Notes under the pieces: generated by a model
What the model saw: only the letters and a program-made list of their open reading frames with translations
Database searches by the model: none
Told to the model about the DNA's origin: nothing
In this document: piece after piece, positions 11,755 through 22,924 of the stretch
How positions within the stretch are numbered: the first letter of the stretch is position 1
Layout: each line of letters begins with the position of its first letter
Assembly (NCBI RefSeq): GCF_907165205.1
Contig: NC_058194.1
Location: 28,086,856-28,150,855, forward strand
DNA length: 64,000 nt
Reading direction: 5' to 3'
Source of the DNA: Coccinella septempunctata
Taxonomy: Eukaryota > Arthropoda > Insecta > Coleoptera > Coccinellidae
Made by a program: the position numbers and the translations under genes

Positions 11755-12910
11755 TTTGATGTGGAAAAATCGTTCTAAAACTGCTTGGAATTTTGACGTT
11801 AGTGTGACATTCGAAAAGGATTCGTTTGACAAAGGAAAAATTTTGATTCGCCACAGAAAAGAAATGAAGGTGAAGTTTCACAAGCAATGACATGAAATTG
11901 TCGTCATTAGCTAAATGGCCTTGGCACTCAGTGAATCGTGGATAAAATATCGAGTGTCATTCTCGATGACATTTCTCTTCCCAATTGACCACTGAAACGA
12001 ACAACACCTTCGTGATGAATGATCATAGACGAGACCCGTATTCAAAGCATTATTATCAATAAAAGCGACATAAAATGGCGACCGTTCGTTCTGAAAAACG
12101 ACCCGCCATAACAAAAACTTCCTATGCGATAGAAATAATTGATACGCATAAATCGTCGAAACGATTCTGCCGCTGACAACGCGTAATCGAAAAACGAAAT
12201 AGGGCAATGAAATAATATTTATATATGCACTGAAACTAAATCTGCCTCGGCTACATAGACTGCGAAAATCAATCCCGTCCGACAGAATTATTTTCGACGG
12301 CTCTCTAGATGATGCCCTGCAAAAAAAAAAGAAGAAAACAATGGAAGCCACGCGTTCGAACCACAGAATATTTTCAACGTCGAAATTTGCAGATCGATAC
12401 TGCACGTATATATCGGAAACGGGAGGAATCAAATCGAAAAACGTTATTTATTCAACGGCAACTATTATGCGAATAAAAGTTGGGGCTGGAACAGCACCAA
12501 AATAGAACGAAAAAAAAAAAACATTGTTGGCGGGATTAAACAAAAGCCCGCTTTTGTTCGGTTATAGATAGTATAAGTTAGTCGGGGCGTATAATAGGCG
12601 AATAAACGTGATGCATTTGTCATTCTATGGCTTTCCAATGAAGGTTCCGTTATCTGGCTCGGTGCAAGACAAGGTCGGCGGTTTGTTTGGAACTCTTCCA
12701 GTTCGGTGTTTCGAACAGATTTGGTGGCATTTCGCTGTCGACCGCCATTTTTGAATGGAAATGTATCCCGTATAAATAAAATTCAATGAGGTTGGCATGG
12801 CGATCTTCGGTGGGCGCTATTTAGAGAATTTTTTTCGAATACAAAATTCCTAACATGAAAAGATTGCGGTCATCATCATTAGACATCATAAAGGTCCAAC
12901 TTTATTTGCC
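11755..12910. other. Unassigned DNA upstream of the minus-strand gene
   Basis: Contains the presumed promoter side of the 197-residue gene, but no clear TATA element was picked out. The 173-codon frame at 11911-12432 (minus) has no ATG-based family signature and low-complexity phenylalanine runs. No repeats were recognised. Confidence 0.4.
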
Positions 12911-13741
12911 AATGGGGTATTTTCCTAAAACTCAAAAAAAGAATTGAAAATTATTTTTGGAAACCATTTTCCATTGGTTAGTCACCACATAAAAGGTTCC
13001 ACTCAAAATTCAGTAGGAAAAAAAATATAGCCTTTGAAAAAAAATTTGTGAGAGCTTGTGACGTAGAATGCCTTTACTAGAGTCTAGTAATTTTTGTGAA
13101 TTCGACAACATCGGAACTGATCAAGAGGATATTATATAGAACTTGGAACATAAATTCATTTATGTATTTATGTTCCAAGATACAGAATTATATCTTCCTG
13201 AAACCGATGACAGTTTTTGACATTGTTTTAAACGTTCTTGTCAGATTGTTATAACTTGTGGAAATGGAGTCGAATTTTTCAAAAGCAAGCAGTGAAAATT
13301 TACCACCTGTAAACTTTTTCATATTGATGACTTTAGGAACCTATAAAATATATCAGCAATGCCTTCTTTCATCAACAATAACAGCCCAAGGAAGATCGAA
13401 TATTAACTGACAATAAACAACCATAGACTCAATAATATATTATCAAGTCTATGGAGATCAGAAAACATTGATGAGAGTCATTGATGGCAATACACAACCA
13501 TAGACGCAATAATATATGGAGATCAGAAAATTTGATGAGAAACATTGATGAGTGTTCCAACGATGCCGGATTGTAAAAGTGACGTAGAATGTTTCTGGGA
13601 GAATGCCTCCGCGATGTGAATTTCCGTAATTAAAAACAGGCAAAATACAACTGTTAAAATAGAAAAAAAATACTTTTCCATATATTTGAGATATGAGGAT
13701 TTCGCTGATATATATTTTGAAATTTAGGAAAATACCCCATT
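12911..13741. mobile_element. Inverted-repeat-bounded element, 19-bp ends, non-coding
   Basis: AATGGGGTATTTTCCTAAA at the left (12911-12929) is repeated as its exact reverse complement at the right (13723-13741). The 831 bp between them are AT-rich and have no coding potential. Inside are two imperfect tandem units, starting near 13417 and 13496, that share ACAACCATAGAC, AATAATATAT and GGAGATCAGAAAA. No convincing target-site duplication was found, so the transposon interpretation is tentative. Confidence 0.55.
13417..13552 (+). repeat. Two-unit imperfect tandem repeat
   Basis: Units of about 79 and 57 bases, both beginning ACAACCATAGAC(T/G)CAATAA and both containing ATGGAGATCAGAAAA and ATTGATGAG. 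They differ by short internal deletions. Confidence 0.65.
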
Positions 13742-14294
13742 CCCGATTCTAAGTCAAAATTGAAAAAAAAGTTAAATCAACAAAAATAAGGGAAAATATT
13801 ATTCAAAAGCAGTAAGCGGGAAAAACATTGCTTCTTGTGCTTCTAGATTCTAGATCAACATTCAGTAACAAATTCACACACACAAGATGACCTGTAGACG
13901 ATAAACCAGCGACAACAGCTCTAATGAGGGCACAAAAGATCTCAACGAAAATCTACAATGATGAAAACTCGAAAACTGCCAACTCTGAATGCGAAGATTA
14001 TAGAGTAGAAAGATAGGAAACGAAGCGACTAAAGTGATATGGGCGCCATCTGTGTTTCAAATGTGTTTTTAAGGCCCTTATAGACTGGTTAAAATTTTAA
14101 TTCGTATGAAATTTTGCGAGATGTCAGAGTCAGATGGCCATTTTGATCAAACAGGTTTTGAATGTTTTGATTCTCGTATCCATAGACAACCTCGTATCGC
14201 CTTTTGTTTTTCAAGCCCGTTCTAGTTGCTGATTATTGAAATTTTTGTCTAATTTCTTGGCGAAAACCTCAGAATATCGTTCTAAAACTATTGT

Positions 14295-14543
14295 ATGGTG
14301 AAAAACTGTGGATCAAATAAAATGAATTTTACTAAGGAAAATGGAAATGTAAGTATTAAAACTGGCAACATGTGACTTGGTCATTCATTGATTTTTATTT
14401 TCAGTGCTACGAAGTGGATGAAATTTTCAGGGCGTAAAGGCCTGCAAACACTACTGACTACACCACGTGCAATGAACATTTTACTGCAAGTCGATTGAGA
14501 ACTGTTCATCCACGTAAATTGTTGTATGCAGGAAGCATCCCTT
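14295..14543 (+). pseudogene. Decayed THAP domain of P-like transposase, two exons
   Basis: A THAP domain is a C2CH zinc-binding DNA-binding module found at the N-terminus of P-element transposases and used to recognise element DNA. Here an ATG at 14295 begins MVKNCGSNK and runs to a good splice donor (AAT|GTAAGT). A matching acceptor (TTTTATTTTCAG) lies near 14405. The second part shows KWMKFSGRKG, then after a frame change TTCNEHFTASRL and PRKLLYAGSIP. These correspond to the conserved tryptophan, the Cys-x2-His pair with following phenylalanine, and the basic tail that usually ends in an AVP motif. The second N-terminal cysteine, stops and frame changes show it is broken. The next frame (14571-14831) may be a remnant of the same protein. 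Confidence 0.65.
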
Positions 14544-14570
14544 GAATGAAGGGCTCATTTAGGGGAAATT

Positions 14571-14831
14571 ATGAATTTTATACGTCCATTCAAAGATTCC
14601 AAATTGCCTTCAATATATTCAGAAATGCAAAAGTTTTATGGATTTCGATTTGGGAATTGGGTGACTGTCAAATTGTCGTTTGAAAAGTCAAAGTTTTATG
14701 AAACCTCTTGTTCATTCATCAATCAATTCGTATATTGTGTCATAAAGAGACCATACAATGAAGAAATCATAAAAAAGCATGAAGAAATTATACTGACTGG
14801 CTTGAATACAGGTCTTATGTATACTCTTTAA
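14571..14831 (+). pseudogene. 86-codon frame inside P-like element 1, related to a fragment near 42.4 kb
   Basis: Encodes a protein starting MNFIRPFKDSKLPSI with a repeated KFYGF/KFYET pattern and a charged C-terminus (EEIIKKHEEII). The DNA at 14580-14705 recurs at 42378-42510 with about three quarters identity by eye, so it belongs to a dispersed element. A poly(A)-like AATAAA occurs at 15090. I do not recognise the protein segment. It could be a late part of the transposase joined to the THAP region by deletion. Confidence 0.4.
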
Positions 14832-15373
14832 GGTTTTTTTCAACTGTGGTTCTGAGAATTTTGTAAATAATATGTAAGTAACGGAAATGTGTATCCTATG
14901 ACGGTAAATTGAATATTGGTTCATATCAATTTCTGATATAAATTGTACAAATTCAACTCGGTTTATTAATTCGAAACGTTTTCACAGAAAAAACACCTAT
15001 AGCAGATAACCATATACTCTTGTTTCCTAGTCAAAGCTCTATTCGTTGTCCATAATTTCAATTTTTCGTAAATTTTTTTATAGATTGCAAATAAAAATTT
15101 ATCACATCAAACAGCGTATTTCATTGATACCAATCGATTCCAAACAATTTTCAGATGAAAACTAACATCCTGGTCACAAAACGAAACCATCCTTTTGTTT
15201 TGTCGCTCAGGAAACCGAAAACTGTAATTAAACAGTTTTTCTGTATTGATAATACGTTTTCAGCGCCATCTAATTGTCAAATGTGTTTTCACTGGCCAAA
15301 ATGTGGTCGGTTTTTAGTACTAGCGATATGAGGGCGTTTCCTATCTTTCTACTTTATAATCTTTGTCTGAATG

Positions 15374-18300
15374 CTTCAAAAATATTATAGATTAGTTGTA
15401 AACTTTAGAATTTCACCGTGAACTTATCGGTATCAACCGTAACGAATCATAGCACAATTATAAATTGTTGTTGAAAACTACAACAAATATATCCTTCAGT
15501 TCTTTGTCATATTGTAGCGGCTAACAAACAAAATGAATCACAAGTGACAACAGTATTACAAGAAAATATTTATTGATAGAAATGTCAAACAATATTTGAC
15601 AGTCAATTGACGCATAGTGATATCCAGATACTAGACTGCAATCCTTTGCTCAACCGTTCCGAATGAAATTTCCTCATTGCTATCAACAAAAACAATGTTC
15701 TCAGTATGATACTTAAAAGAGATCTGAACAAACTCCCTCCCTCATGGGGTGAAGAGTACGCTTCATCCCGAACAAAAGCGGTATCTCAACTGCAACGTCT
15801 TCATCTCGAACGATCCGAAACAAAGTCCTACATTTTCGCATTGAATACATGCTCCGCCAAAGCAGTAAAAATTTCTTTTCTCGGAATGGGTGATAAAAAT
15901 TTGCAATTATTGTTATTGCAGCCGTTTTCATATTTCGGAACGGTGAACTATCCCCGATATTGTCTTGTTTTTATTCGCAGTTAGGGCAACTCCGGCCTTT
16001 ATTGTGGCAATTAATTCCGACGCTAGCCGTTTGCCGAGTTACTTCTTATTTCGGAGGGAGTTCTTTGCCGCGAAGTTACGACGTACAAAAGTAAAAGGAT
16101 ACAATGTTCTCGGCATCGTGCGGAAAAAGAACGGCTGGTTTTAAAGAAAACATCATCTCGGTTTTGAGCTGGCATTTTGCGAGCAGCTGTTGCAGGATCT
16201 CCCTCATTCCACAATAGGTTGGAAGGGGATTTTTCGTCGGGAATTTCTCAAAATTTCTTCTAAAGTATATTGAGAAAACTGCTCGTGAAAAGTGTTTTCA
16301 TATTTCAAACAACAAGTCTTTACTTCAATGTTAACCGAAGTGTAATGTTTAATTTCATTGTACGCTGTTGGAACTGTTCGTCAAAAGTCCACGACGGTTA
16401 GGCCATGTGCTCTAGCAATACTAGAAGAAGTATTCTCGTCACTTGCACAATGGCAAATGTTTTCATGGAGACAGTCAGAAGACTGAGTTCATGAAATAAA
16501 TATAAAATCGAGACGCTTGTTAAGAAGAGTTTCACTCACTTGTGAACACAAACGTCAGAAATTAGAGTGGCAATGAAGCGGGTAGACTGGCGATAAAAAT
16601 GGATAATCGTATTTTTCAATGAAGAGTATCGTCAGGCTCAACAAATTCAATTTAACTATGAAGGATAATATTAGGATTCATTTGCCAAAATTGATATAGG
16701 TATTATGTATTCTTTTTGACAGAGAAAATGAGTTAGATCCAGTACATTATTGCACTTTACCTGGTTATACATGGGATTGCATGTTGAGGATAACAGATAC
16801 TGGTTTTGAAATTATCAAAGATATCGGTATGCTCCTTCTTATAGAAAATGAAATAAACGGTGGTTTTTATCATTACTTCAGTAGATAACCAGACACAAAT
16901 ATCAAGTATGTAAATGGGATCGAAATATAATAAATATGAAATTTGAAAGATGCCTAACCATCATATAGTTTTGTACCACTCATTGGACTATCATCTACAA
17001 AAGAACTCATGGAATATCTCTCTATACTTAATTCTTCGTCCTTAACTTAGATCTTACAACATTCTTAACGGCTGACTTTCTAACAGTTTTTGCTTATTAA
17101 TCGTTCACCAAGTCTCCTCAAGCTTTTTCATGACACTTTTATGGCGTCGTTTCAAGGCGAACAAGAAGAATAAGGGTTAAAACCATGTTTCAATAGAAAC
17201 TTGTTGATAGTATATGGTGTTTTCTCGGAGGAACAGGTTGGAAACTAAACTTCTTGGTTCGGCCATTGTTAGGAACGTTCCCAGACAATACGTTAGGTTC
17301 GACGGAGCATAACGTCGGAGAGGTCGTCTCTTTACCGGATTTAACGCAATTGCTTTCGTTGGTTAATAGGTCAAATCCAAATAATGGAAAGGGGGCTTTC
17401 CGCCTTACTCAAGTGGCAATTGTTCTGTGTAGTTCCTTTTCACTTCAGTCGAGAGACTTGCCGAAAGCAATCAATGCCGAAGACTGGTGGTAATGACAAG
17501 ACCGTTTTGTCGGGGTCTTTGTGAAGCTAGGTTCGGTTACGAATACAGTAATGGATTGAGGAGTATCACTGCACGTTGTTATCAAACCCATTCGTCGAAA
17601 CTAATCAGCAATTTTTTCGTTGGCATTCTTCTACAACAATCAAATGAAAATAGATGTTTTGATGGGAATATACCCTTAGTTCACTCCTCGTGTTTCGAGT
17701 TGAATTGCACTCTGCCAAAAACGTAAAATTGGTCGAATTTTCATTGAATTCCCTCGAGTGGTGATCAAATTTTCCTTTCTCTTTCCAAGAGCTTCCAAGC
17801 CTTCAGCTTTTCAGTGAACTCCTTGCGGTACCTAAGCCGAAAAAGCGAGCGGGTGAAAAACGGGAGGAGGGGTCGACAAAAACGTCGCCCTGCGTCGCGA
17901 CGACTTGACCGACGTAGACGCCAGACGGTGCTTTACGATGCTTACATTAAATTTTCCCGTCGTCACTTTCGCGATTCCGCCGTGCATTTTATGACCTACT
18001 TCATGCACTCCGCACAATCGTAATTGAGGAATTGGTGGAAATCGCGATCCTTTGAGTTGTCGTCGGGAATTATGAATTTTTTCCTCGACATTTCTCTTTG
18101 CGCGAATTTACTCGATGACTTTGCGAGCGCCGTCGAGGCTTTGTTATGTAAATTGTGTTGATACTTTTGCTACGTTCTGATTTCGAATGGGACTAGAGAA
18201 TATTCTGCTGATAAAGGAATATCGTCCTGCGAAGATGAAAGAGAAGACGAGTTGTCCTTATTATACGTGCCGGAGATGATAATTTTCTCGTTTTATGGAC

Positions 18301-18459
18301 ACGAGCGCAGGAATTTCTTATTTTTGATTTTCAAAATTATCCGAGAGTTCACGTATAAGAATTGGAATAAATTCTTTTCGTTTTCAACTCCCTATAGTTA
18401 TGACATCAATTTCAACATTCTTTCTAAAGATCCAAACTGCCTTGAGCAAGATCTTTACC
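15374..18459. other. Unassigned DNA, about 3 kb
   Basis: No transposon, RNA gene or domain-bearing frame was recognised. Segments at about 15700-16250 and 17240-18200 are less AT-rich and contain small overlapping frames (for example 15706-15984, 17254-17493 and 17814-18023) without family signatures. They could be old exons or conserved non-coding DNA, which only comparison with relatives would show. Confidence 0.4.
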
Positions 18460-19689
18460 TATACTCCATTCACTTTCATTTTAGCAGTCGGTTGGCCATG
18501 GAAATTTGACACATTTCACTCTGTACAGTACGAAAATGTAGGGTTATGATGCTTGTCAAAACATTTTTGGGTTTTAAATCAGCGCTATGTTGCCCGTTCT
18601 ACGTGAAAGTTTCTGTTATTACGTATTTTATGACAATGTCGAAACTCTTCGGAAAATATGTGACGAACATAATTGAAGTTTATACAAACTGATTGAAGGC
18701 ATACCAAATCCAGTTATTTGAATGGAAAATACAAGAGATCATTATAATATCATAATATGCACTATAGCTTGAGGAGAGTTAATGTTCGTTATCTTCTTTG
18801 GCTAAAGTTTAAATACGTTCCATCGGTTGTAGATTTCAAAAATATTAACCCGGAGATGAAATGTATATGATGCAGTGGTTGGGAATGGGTATCTACCGAA
18901 GAAATTAACAGATAATTACAAGAATGTTAAATTCTTCAACAAAAATCATCTTGCATCAATATAAGTAAAAGGAATTAAAGGAAGTTTGAAGTCGAGATGA
19001 ACTTCATTTTTGAACAAAAATTTCACATAAATAAACAATTAACAGGACAACTGGCGCGTATTTGTGGCTGTTCATCTTAATACATTGATATAATAACAAT
19101 AATTAAGTATTTATTGGTACCTTACTACCACTACAATGTATAGGACAAGTCAAATGAAAAATGGAAAAATCTATTTTCGGGAACTCATTCTACGATGACA
19201 TTCATATCGAAAATCCTGTAGTAAACTTTTCGCATTAATTCACCCGAACATAAAATTCTCAAATGCCACCACTTTTTGGGGTTTCCCAATAGAAGGAAAT
19301 TCTTTGTCATCTTCTTCATTCACAATCTTTCTGATTATTGAAATATTCAGCTGAAATATAAGTCGTGTAGATTCAGATGAAACATTAGAGAAATTCTCTT
19401 ACATTGAATATGTTTGCTACCGTCTGATGTATTATAAATATTAGAATATCAGAGTTAACTACTATTTGAATGAGCGGACCTGAATTCTAAATAGCGCTTC
19501 CTGAAACCCTGTCTCTTTTTTCAATCACTTTCGGCATTTCCGTAATAAAAATTTATATTAGTTGTGGCAACGGCGTTATGACATTAACGACATTTCAAGA
19601 GTGCCAACCTTACTCCGTTCTAGTTACAAAAACTTGGGAAAATTATTTCATGGCCAACCGACTGCTAAAATAAATGTGAATGGAGTATA
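18460..19689. mobile_element. Long member of the TATACTCC terminal-inverted-repeat family
   Basis: The left end TATACTCCATTCACTTTCAT and the right end, reverse-complemented TATACTCCATTCACATTTAT, match for about 41 bases and both continue into GCAGTCGGTTGGCCATG. The right-hand 250 bp (19445-19689) align with the body of the 280-bp copy at 3432-3711, so that copy looks like an internal deletion derivative. The 1.23-kb interior has no intact frame. On the minus strand a stretch at 19250-19390 reads as a short open segment of unknown identity. TA repeats lie at both borders. Confidence 0.8.
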
Positions 19690-21152
19690 GGTGGTTGACC
19701 GCTCTGGATTTATTAATTTGAAAAAAGTCATAAGGGTCGTATGGAAATTTATATGCCATAAAATAAGAATAAGAATCTTAAAATTCTTACTTTTGCTATG
19801 TTCAAAAAGATTGGAAATCAGTCTTTGTTCAACTCGAACAATAGAACTCAAAAGTAATACCCCCTCCCCTGATTCTCCGGAAAATTTCCATCTGAATTTT
19901 CATTTCAATACGGAGAATTGTCGTGGATCCGCTTTTCCAACACCTAGTTAGTGAGACTTCAATCCGTCGTGAAAAGTTCGCATTGAAAAAGGAAGCAGGC
20001 ATTTGGGTCCATTCGGAGTTCAAGGAGAGCGGGGAGGCAACAACATGGAAAAGAATCCCGTCATGGCAAGTTTCCACAAACTTGCTCCGAAACAGGGTAG
20101 GGCTACCTCAGAGGTAGTCCCGACTTGAGTGTATTTACTGAAGTTTTCTTTGTCGTTTCATTTGAAGGTTTCCACTCAGATTTATAGGCTCTCCCTACAT
20201 CTCAACTGAAGAGAGATCAGAGTACACGAGTGGTATGCCTCCTTCATCCGAAAACGTGTATGATATGGTTATCTTCGCATTTATACAGGTAGTGAAAAGT
20301 AACGCAAAAAGTAATATCTTCTTTTGGGAGAAAAATGGTCGACGGGGTCAATTTTCATTTCAACTGACGCAACTTTTGATATAAAGTTGAGGGGTTTTTC
20401 AGGGGGCGACCCAAATTTTTCAAGTCAGGAATGCATAGATCTGAAATTGCTGGAGGTGACTGGTTCATTATTGGGGTTTTTTATCAACCCTTTCCTATTC
20501 TAGGAATCACATGGTTTTACTTATTGAATTCTCGAATCTTCCGAGGTCAATAACATACACTTAGAAAATGCGAAATGAATGGTAACTTTCGGATATAATT
20601 GAATTTATTCCGCACATTTTCTTGTGTATTTCTTCGTTTTGGGTGAGTTGGGAGAGCAATAAAATCACTTGGAGTGATCTGAACCTAACCTCCTGTTAGG
20701 TCCACTGTTTTTTTTTTATTCTCTTTGTTGACGACATCATATATAAATAGTATTTCATAAACTCATGACATTCCTATAAATCTAGAACTGACCGCCCGGC
20801 ATTCAGCTAAAAAGGTACCTCGATCATTAAAGCGCGCGTTAAAGTCCCAAATTACCGCTGGCTTTTCAATCATTAAGAAAGCTACGAAAGCGCTGTTATT
20901 ACGCTGTCCGACCCCCTAATGCGGACTCGTAGCGATTTTTCACGCCATCAACAAACAAACACCGGGGCCAGTCGCGAATTAACATCGAGGATTTGAGCAC
21001 GCAAAGTGATGCTCAGGTCCTTCTTTAAGAGCGGCAATCGGAACCTTTGAAGTTGGGAGGGGAACATGCTTGACCTGATTTTCCAGGAGGTAAAATCGGA
21101 ATTACAGATACAAGGTGTTCAACGGGCAGTAAAATCTTAATTTAACCCCATA
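19690..21152. other. Unassigned non-coding DNA
   Basis: No gene or repeat family was recognised. Small overlapping frames at 19691-20117 have no domain. A GC-richer block lies at about 20770-21070. Confidence 0.4.
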
Positions 21153-21437
21153 TACAGGGTGAGTCTTTGACTCGTACAAATATTTCAACAGTAGATTCTT
21201 GAGGTCAAAAGAAACACTTTTTTTCTTCACCACTTTTTCCAAATCGACTCGGTTTAAAAGGTACTGGCTGTTGAAAAACCATGTTCTATCTCACAAACAG
21301 TTTCATCGAATGAAATGAATTTCAGAATATAGTTTTTCATTCATTTGATGAATCTTTTCCTCATTATGATTATTACGTAGCATAAAAATACCAAAAATTC
21401 AATGAACCCATTTCTTGAAACTAAGTTGGACGCTATA

Positions 21438-22568
21438 CAGGGTGTTTTCAGAGGTCAGGCTTTTTTTGACAGAAGGTAGAACTCATCAAAATAAGTCGTT
21501 CAACCAAAAATTGTCTATATAAAATATCCAAGATGGCTGAGATACAATCCCTAGAAGTTCGACAAAATTTCAAGTACGGGACTGTGGAAGGTGACTCCGG
21601 CATCGCCAAAACGAAACAAAACATAAACATATGGCTGGACAATGAATGGTTCCGTACCAAGTTCATCGAAATAGATGCATCAGGTCACTTTTGAGAGCAT
21701 CATATTATAATTTTTGTATCGTGCAGTTTAGGGTGAAAAGTAGAAAATCGAGGCAGTTTCTTGAAAGTGCCTATGTTAGTTATGTTGAAAAAGTGCTATG
21801 ATGTTTCCCCATTTCATCCCATTTTTACGACGATTGTTGAAATGTTCGAACAAGAACATTGTGATGCCCATTGGCTGGACAATGAATGGTTCCGTACCAA
21901 GTTCATCGAAATAGATGCATCAGGTCACTTTTGAGAGAATCATATTATAATTTTTGTATCGTGCAGTTTAGGGTGAAAAGTAGAAAATCGAGGCAGTTTC
22001 TTGAAAGTGCCTATGTTAGTTATGTTGAAAAAGTGCTATGATGTTTCCCCATTTCATCCCATTTTTACGACGATTGTTGAAATGTTCGGACAAGAACATT
22101 GTGATGCCCGTTGTAAAAAAAATTCGTGAATAATATAGACCAATTTTATTGGTGAGATTTTGAAGTATCATTCTATTTCTTACACTTGTGTCCTAAGTCT
22201 CTTCTGTCAGTTGGTATCGAAATGAGTCATTTCATAAAATCGTGTAAGTTACTAAAAAATAATGAGGACCATTCGGCATTCCTAAGTTTCCATTTTCATT
22301 ACCACGTGAATATCGAACGAGCCAATATCCCAACCGAAACCGCATTGTGGAATCAGGAGATAAGTTTTTTCCCACTGCTTTGCGATAATTCAGCTAACAA
22401 ACGGTCTAGGGTCATATTAGGATCTATTTCAGTAATCATTTTCAATTTTTTTTCACCTTTGTTATTTTGAAAGTTTTGTATAGGTGATTTTGGATTTTGG
22501 TGAAACGCTTCATTTTGACCAGTTTTAGCTTCTGTTGAGAAAAAAGCCTCACCTTCAAATACACCTTG
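21438..22568. mobile_element. Inner nested TA-flanked element carrying a 240-bp tandem duplication
   Basis: Left end CAGGGTGTTTTCAGAGGTCA and right end (reverse-complemented CAAGGTGTATTTGAAGGTGA) form imperfect inverted repeats of about 60 bases, with shared GGCTTTTTT and CAGAAG blocks and TA on both sides. It sits inside the outer element. Its body matches an inverted copy at 31840-32650. The copy here has a direct 240-bp duplication that the other copy lacks. The small frame at 22186-22470 is not conserved as coding. Confidence 0.82.
21632..22111 (+). repeat. Exact-period tandem duplication, 2 x 240 bp
   Basis: Two adjacent units of exactly 240 bases begin at GGCTGGACAATGAATGGTTC and differ at only a few positions (for example GAGAGCATC versus GAGAGAATC and GTTCGAAC versus GTTCGGAC). 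Near-identity marks this as one of the most recent changes visible in the window. Confidence 0.95.
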
Positions 22569-22924
22569 TATAATGAATATTCGAATGTTTAGTGAAATTT
22601 CTTCATATTTTCACGTTTAATGCGCCGTTTTCGAGTAATTCGATGTTCAAAAATTAAAAAATATCTGTGAAATTTGAAAAATTGGGTACTTCAGCTGAAT
22701 ACTACTCTGTTTTAAAGATCCACAGATGTCTAGTGTCATAGATTGAGCTTGTTATTCTTAAACTAATCTTGTTTTTCCAGGGGTGGCACAGCTCATTATG
22801 AAAACTTAAAATGGCCCTATTTTTCTATCTGGACCGAATCGGAAAAAATGTTATTGGAAAAAAGTGTTTCTTTTGACCTCAAGAATCTACTGTTAAAATA
22901 TTTGAATCAAAGACTCATCCTGTA

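Larger units (their letters stand above)
13992..15365 (+). mobile_element. P-element-like transposon 1 (31-bp terminal repeats, 8-bp target duplication)
   Basis: The left end starts CGAAGATTATAGAGTAGAAA. The right end, reverse-complemented, starts CAAAGATTATAAAGTAGAAA. The inverted repeats are 31 bases long with two mismatches. The direct repeat TCTGAATG flanks the element on both sides (13984-13991 and 15366-15373). An 8-bp target duplication and about 31-bp ends beginning with CA or CG are the pattern of the P-element superfamily. Just inside the ends is a direct subterminal repeat (GCGCCATCT...TCAAATGTGTTTT at 14043 and 15263). The 1374-bp element holds a decayed THAP domain and an 86-codon downstream frame. 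It has no recognisable catalytic region, so it is a non-autonomous internally deleted copy. Confidence 0.85.
21155..22922. mobile_element. Outer TA-flanked inverted-repeat element, interrupted by a nested element
   Basis: Left end CAGGGTGAGTCTTTGACTC and right end (reverse-complemented CAGGATGAGTCTTTGATTC) match over roughly 70 bases, including TAGATTCTTGAGGTCAAAAG. TA flanks both sides (21153-21154 and 22923-22924). About 281 bp of this element lie left of the nested insertion and about 352 bp right of it, so its uninterrupted length was near 633 bp. It has no coding capacity. A truncated left end of the same family lies at 46264-46318. Confidence 0.8.

Noticed and set aside
11911..12432. 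173-codon frame on the minus strand
   Set aside because: Low-complexity phenylalanine and serine runs, no family match and no good start context; probably chance.
12911..13741. Assignment of the 19-bp inverted-repeat element to a superfamily
   Set aside because: No clear target duplication or coding remains, so only a tentative element call was kept.
22186..22470. 94-codon frame as a small gene
   Set aside because: It lies inside a non-autonomous TA element, and the equivalent region of the inverted copy at 31840-32655 does not keep the frame.
21155..22922. Tandem and inverted repeats as a CRISPR array
   Set aside because: Units are hundreds of bases long without regular short spacers, and the sequence is eukaryotic.
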